A DNA stretch of 7,487 nucleotides from the NCBI GenBank assembly GCA_030149585.1, contig JASFBJ010000179.1:1-7487 (forward strand). Reading direction: 5' to 3'. Both the position numbers and the translations under genes were made by a program. This DNA comes from Desulfobacterales bacterium (lineage in GTDB: Bacteria > Desulfobacterota > Desulfobacteria > Desulfobacterales > JASFBJ01). The notes under the pieces are model-generated. The model was not told the origin of the DNA. It did not search any database and saw only the letters and a program-made list of their open reading frames with translations. Every line of letters begins with the position of its first letter. The first letter of the stretch is position 1. Below, one piece after another: positions 6,538 to 7,487 of the stretch.

Positions 6538-7487
6538 TGAAACTTGTCGAAGTTTTTAGTGGAAAAACCAGCAAAAGCGAGCCGGTTATAACAACCACCA
6601 GCTCCAGCCATTTTGATCTTGAGACCTATAACCGGATCAAAACAAGAATACATACCCGGCTTGTTGATCTGCTTGATTTAAATGCCATAGCCGATATTCC
6701 AAAAGAATCCCTGCGGGCATCCATAAAAGATGTAGTGGTGGATGTTACTGAAAGAGAAAAATTTCCCATTAATCTCAAAGAACAGGAAAATATAATTTCC
6801 GATGTATTAAACGAGATCCTGGGACTTGGCCCCATTGAACCTTTGATGCAGGATGACACGATTCAGGATATTCTTGTTAATAAATATTCCAGTATTTATG
6901 TGGAAAGAAACGGACTGCTTGAAAAAGTGCCTTTTCAGTTCAGGGATGATGAACATCTTATGCAGATTATTGACAGGATTGTTGCCGGCGTGGGCAGAAG
7001 GATAGATGAATCCTCCCCAATGGTGGATGCCAGGCTTTCAGATGGTTCCAGAGTCAACGCAATTATCCCTCCGCTTGCAATTGACGGGCCCTGCCTTTCC
7101 ATAAGAAAATTCGGCTATACACCAATGAAATTATCCAATCTTCTTGAAAGGCAAAGCATTACTCCTGAAATAATTGAATATCTAAAAGGCGTTGTAATGT
7201 CAAAATTAAACCTTCTTATTTCAGGAGGCACAGGCGGCGGCAAAACCACTCTGCTCAATATCCTGTCGGCATTTATTCCTCCTGATGAAAGGGTAGTCAC
7301 AATTGAGGACAGCGCTGAATTACAGCTTCAGCAGCCTCATGTGGTAAGGCTTGAATCACGACCACCAAATATTGAGGGCCGCGGCGAGGTAAAGCTTACA
7401 GATCTTGTAAAAAACTCTTTGGGAATGCGGCCGGACAGAATAATCGTGGGTGAAGTCAGGGGAGCGGAAGCCATGGATATGCTCCAC
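6537..7487 (+). CDS. cpaF: Tad pilus secretion ATPase CpaF/TadA (3' partial)
   Basis: This type II/IV secretion ATPase (VirB11/GspE superfamily) powers Flp pilus assembly at the inner membrane. The window holds the first 317 residues; family members are usually about 420-480, so roughly 100-160 are missing. Residues about 30-125 are the N-terminal region with NEILGLGPIEPLM and DTIQDILVN, typical of CpaF. Residues about 155-192 contain the RIDESSPMVDARLSDGSRV motif. Residues 228-240 are Walker A, ISGGTGGGKTTLL, with Lys236. Residues 256-262 are the Asp box, IEDSAEL. Residues 303-310 are Walker B, IIVGEVRG, with the catalytic Glu306. The window ends at AMDMLH, just before the His box. Its ATG overlaps the TAA of cpaE by one base. 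No internal stop or frameshift is seen. Confidence 0.95.
   Translation, partial: MKLVEVFSGKTSKSEPVITTTSSSHFDLETYNRIKTRIHTRLVDLLDLNAIADIPKESLRASIKDVVVDVTEREKFPINLKEQENIISDVLNEILGLGPIEPLMQDDTIQDILVNKYSSIYVERNGLLEKVPFQFRDDEHLMQIIDRIVAGVGRRIDESSPMVDARLSDGSRVNAIIPPLAIDGPCLSIRKFGYTPMKLSNLLERQSITPEIIEYLKGVVMSKLNLLISGGTGGGKTTLLNILSAFIPPDERVVTIEDSAELQLQQPHVVRLESRPPNIEGRGEVKLTDLVKNSLGMRPDRIIVGEVRGAEAMDMLH

Overview
The window covers part of a tight-adherence (Tad/Flp, type IVc) pilus assembly locus, read entirely from the + strand. It holds six coding regions packed almost end to end. The base composition is moderately A+T-rich, ATA and AGG codons are used freely, and the proteins fit Gram-negative envelope machinery, including an outer-membrane secretin. 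This suggests a proteobacterial-type cell, perhaps a Desulfobacterota ('deltaproteobacterial') lineage. That placement is an impression from gene content and style, not the result of a search.

Region by region. Positions 1-1686 encode the C-terminal 561 residues of a large exported protein with tandem bacterial Ig-like repeats; its beginning lies before the window. After 25 bases comes a long CpaB/RcpC pilus assembly protein (1712-3190), which carries two RcpC-type domains where one is usual and a highly charged insert. Next is a 174-residue exported protein (3204-3728). It consists mainly of a free-standing copy of the N-terminal domain of Tad secretins, followed by a short cysteine-bearing tail. 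It overlaps by 8 bases the CpaC/RcpA outer-membrane secretin (3721-5292). A CpaE/TadZ receiver-plus-ParA-like localisation ATPase follows (5329-6537). Its stop codon shares one base with the start of the CpaF/TadA secretion ATPase (6537 onward), which runs off the window after its Walker B region.

How they work together (established for Tad systems): TadA powers pilin assembly at the inner membrane, TadZ positions the machine at a site or pole, the secretin forms the outer-membrane pore, and CpaB/RcpC is a periplasmic partner of the secretin. The short spacings (25, 13, -8, 36 and -1 bases), good ribosome binding sites and the lack of any convincing terminator indicate one operon, probably including the Ig-repeat protein. 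That protein may be a surface adhesin or a component co-expressed with the pilus, but this is inference. The usual partners (Flp pilin, TadV prepilin peptidase, TadB/TadC, TadD, TadE/F/G) are not in the window and would be expected on either side.

The most unusual parts are the double-RcpC CpaB, the stand-alone secretin N-domain protein with a CxxC plus C cluster, and the Ig-repeat protein in front of cpaB. There are no RNA genes, insertion sequences, CRISPR arrays or origins that I can support. No gap between genes exceeds 36 bases.
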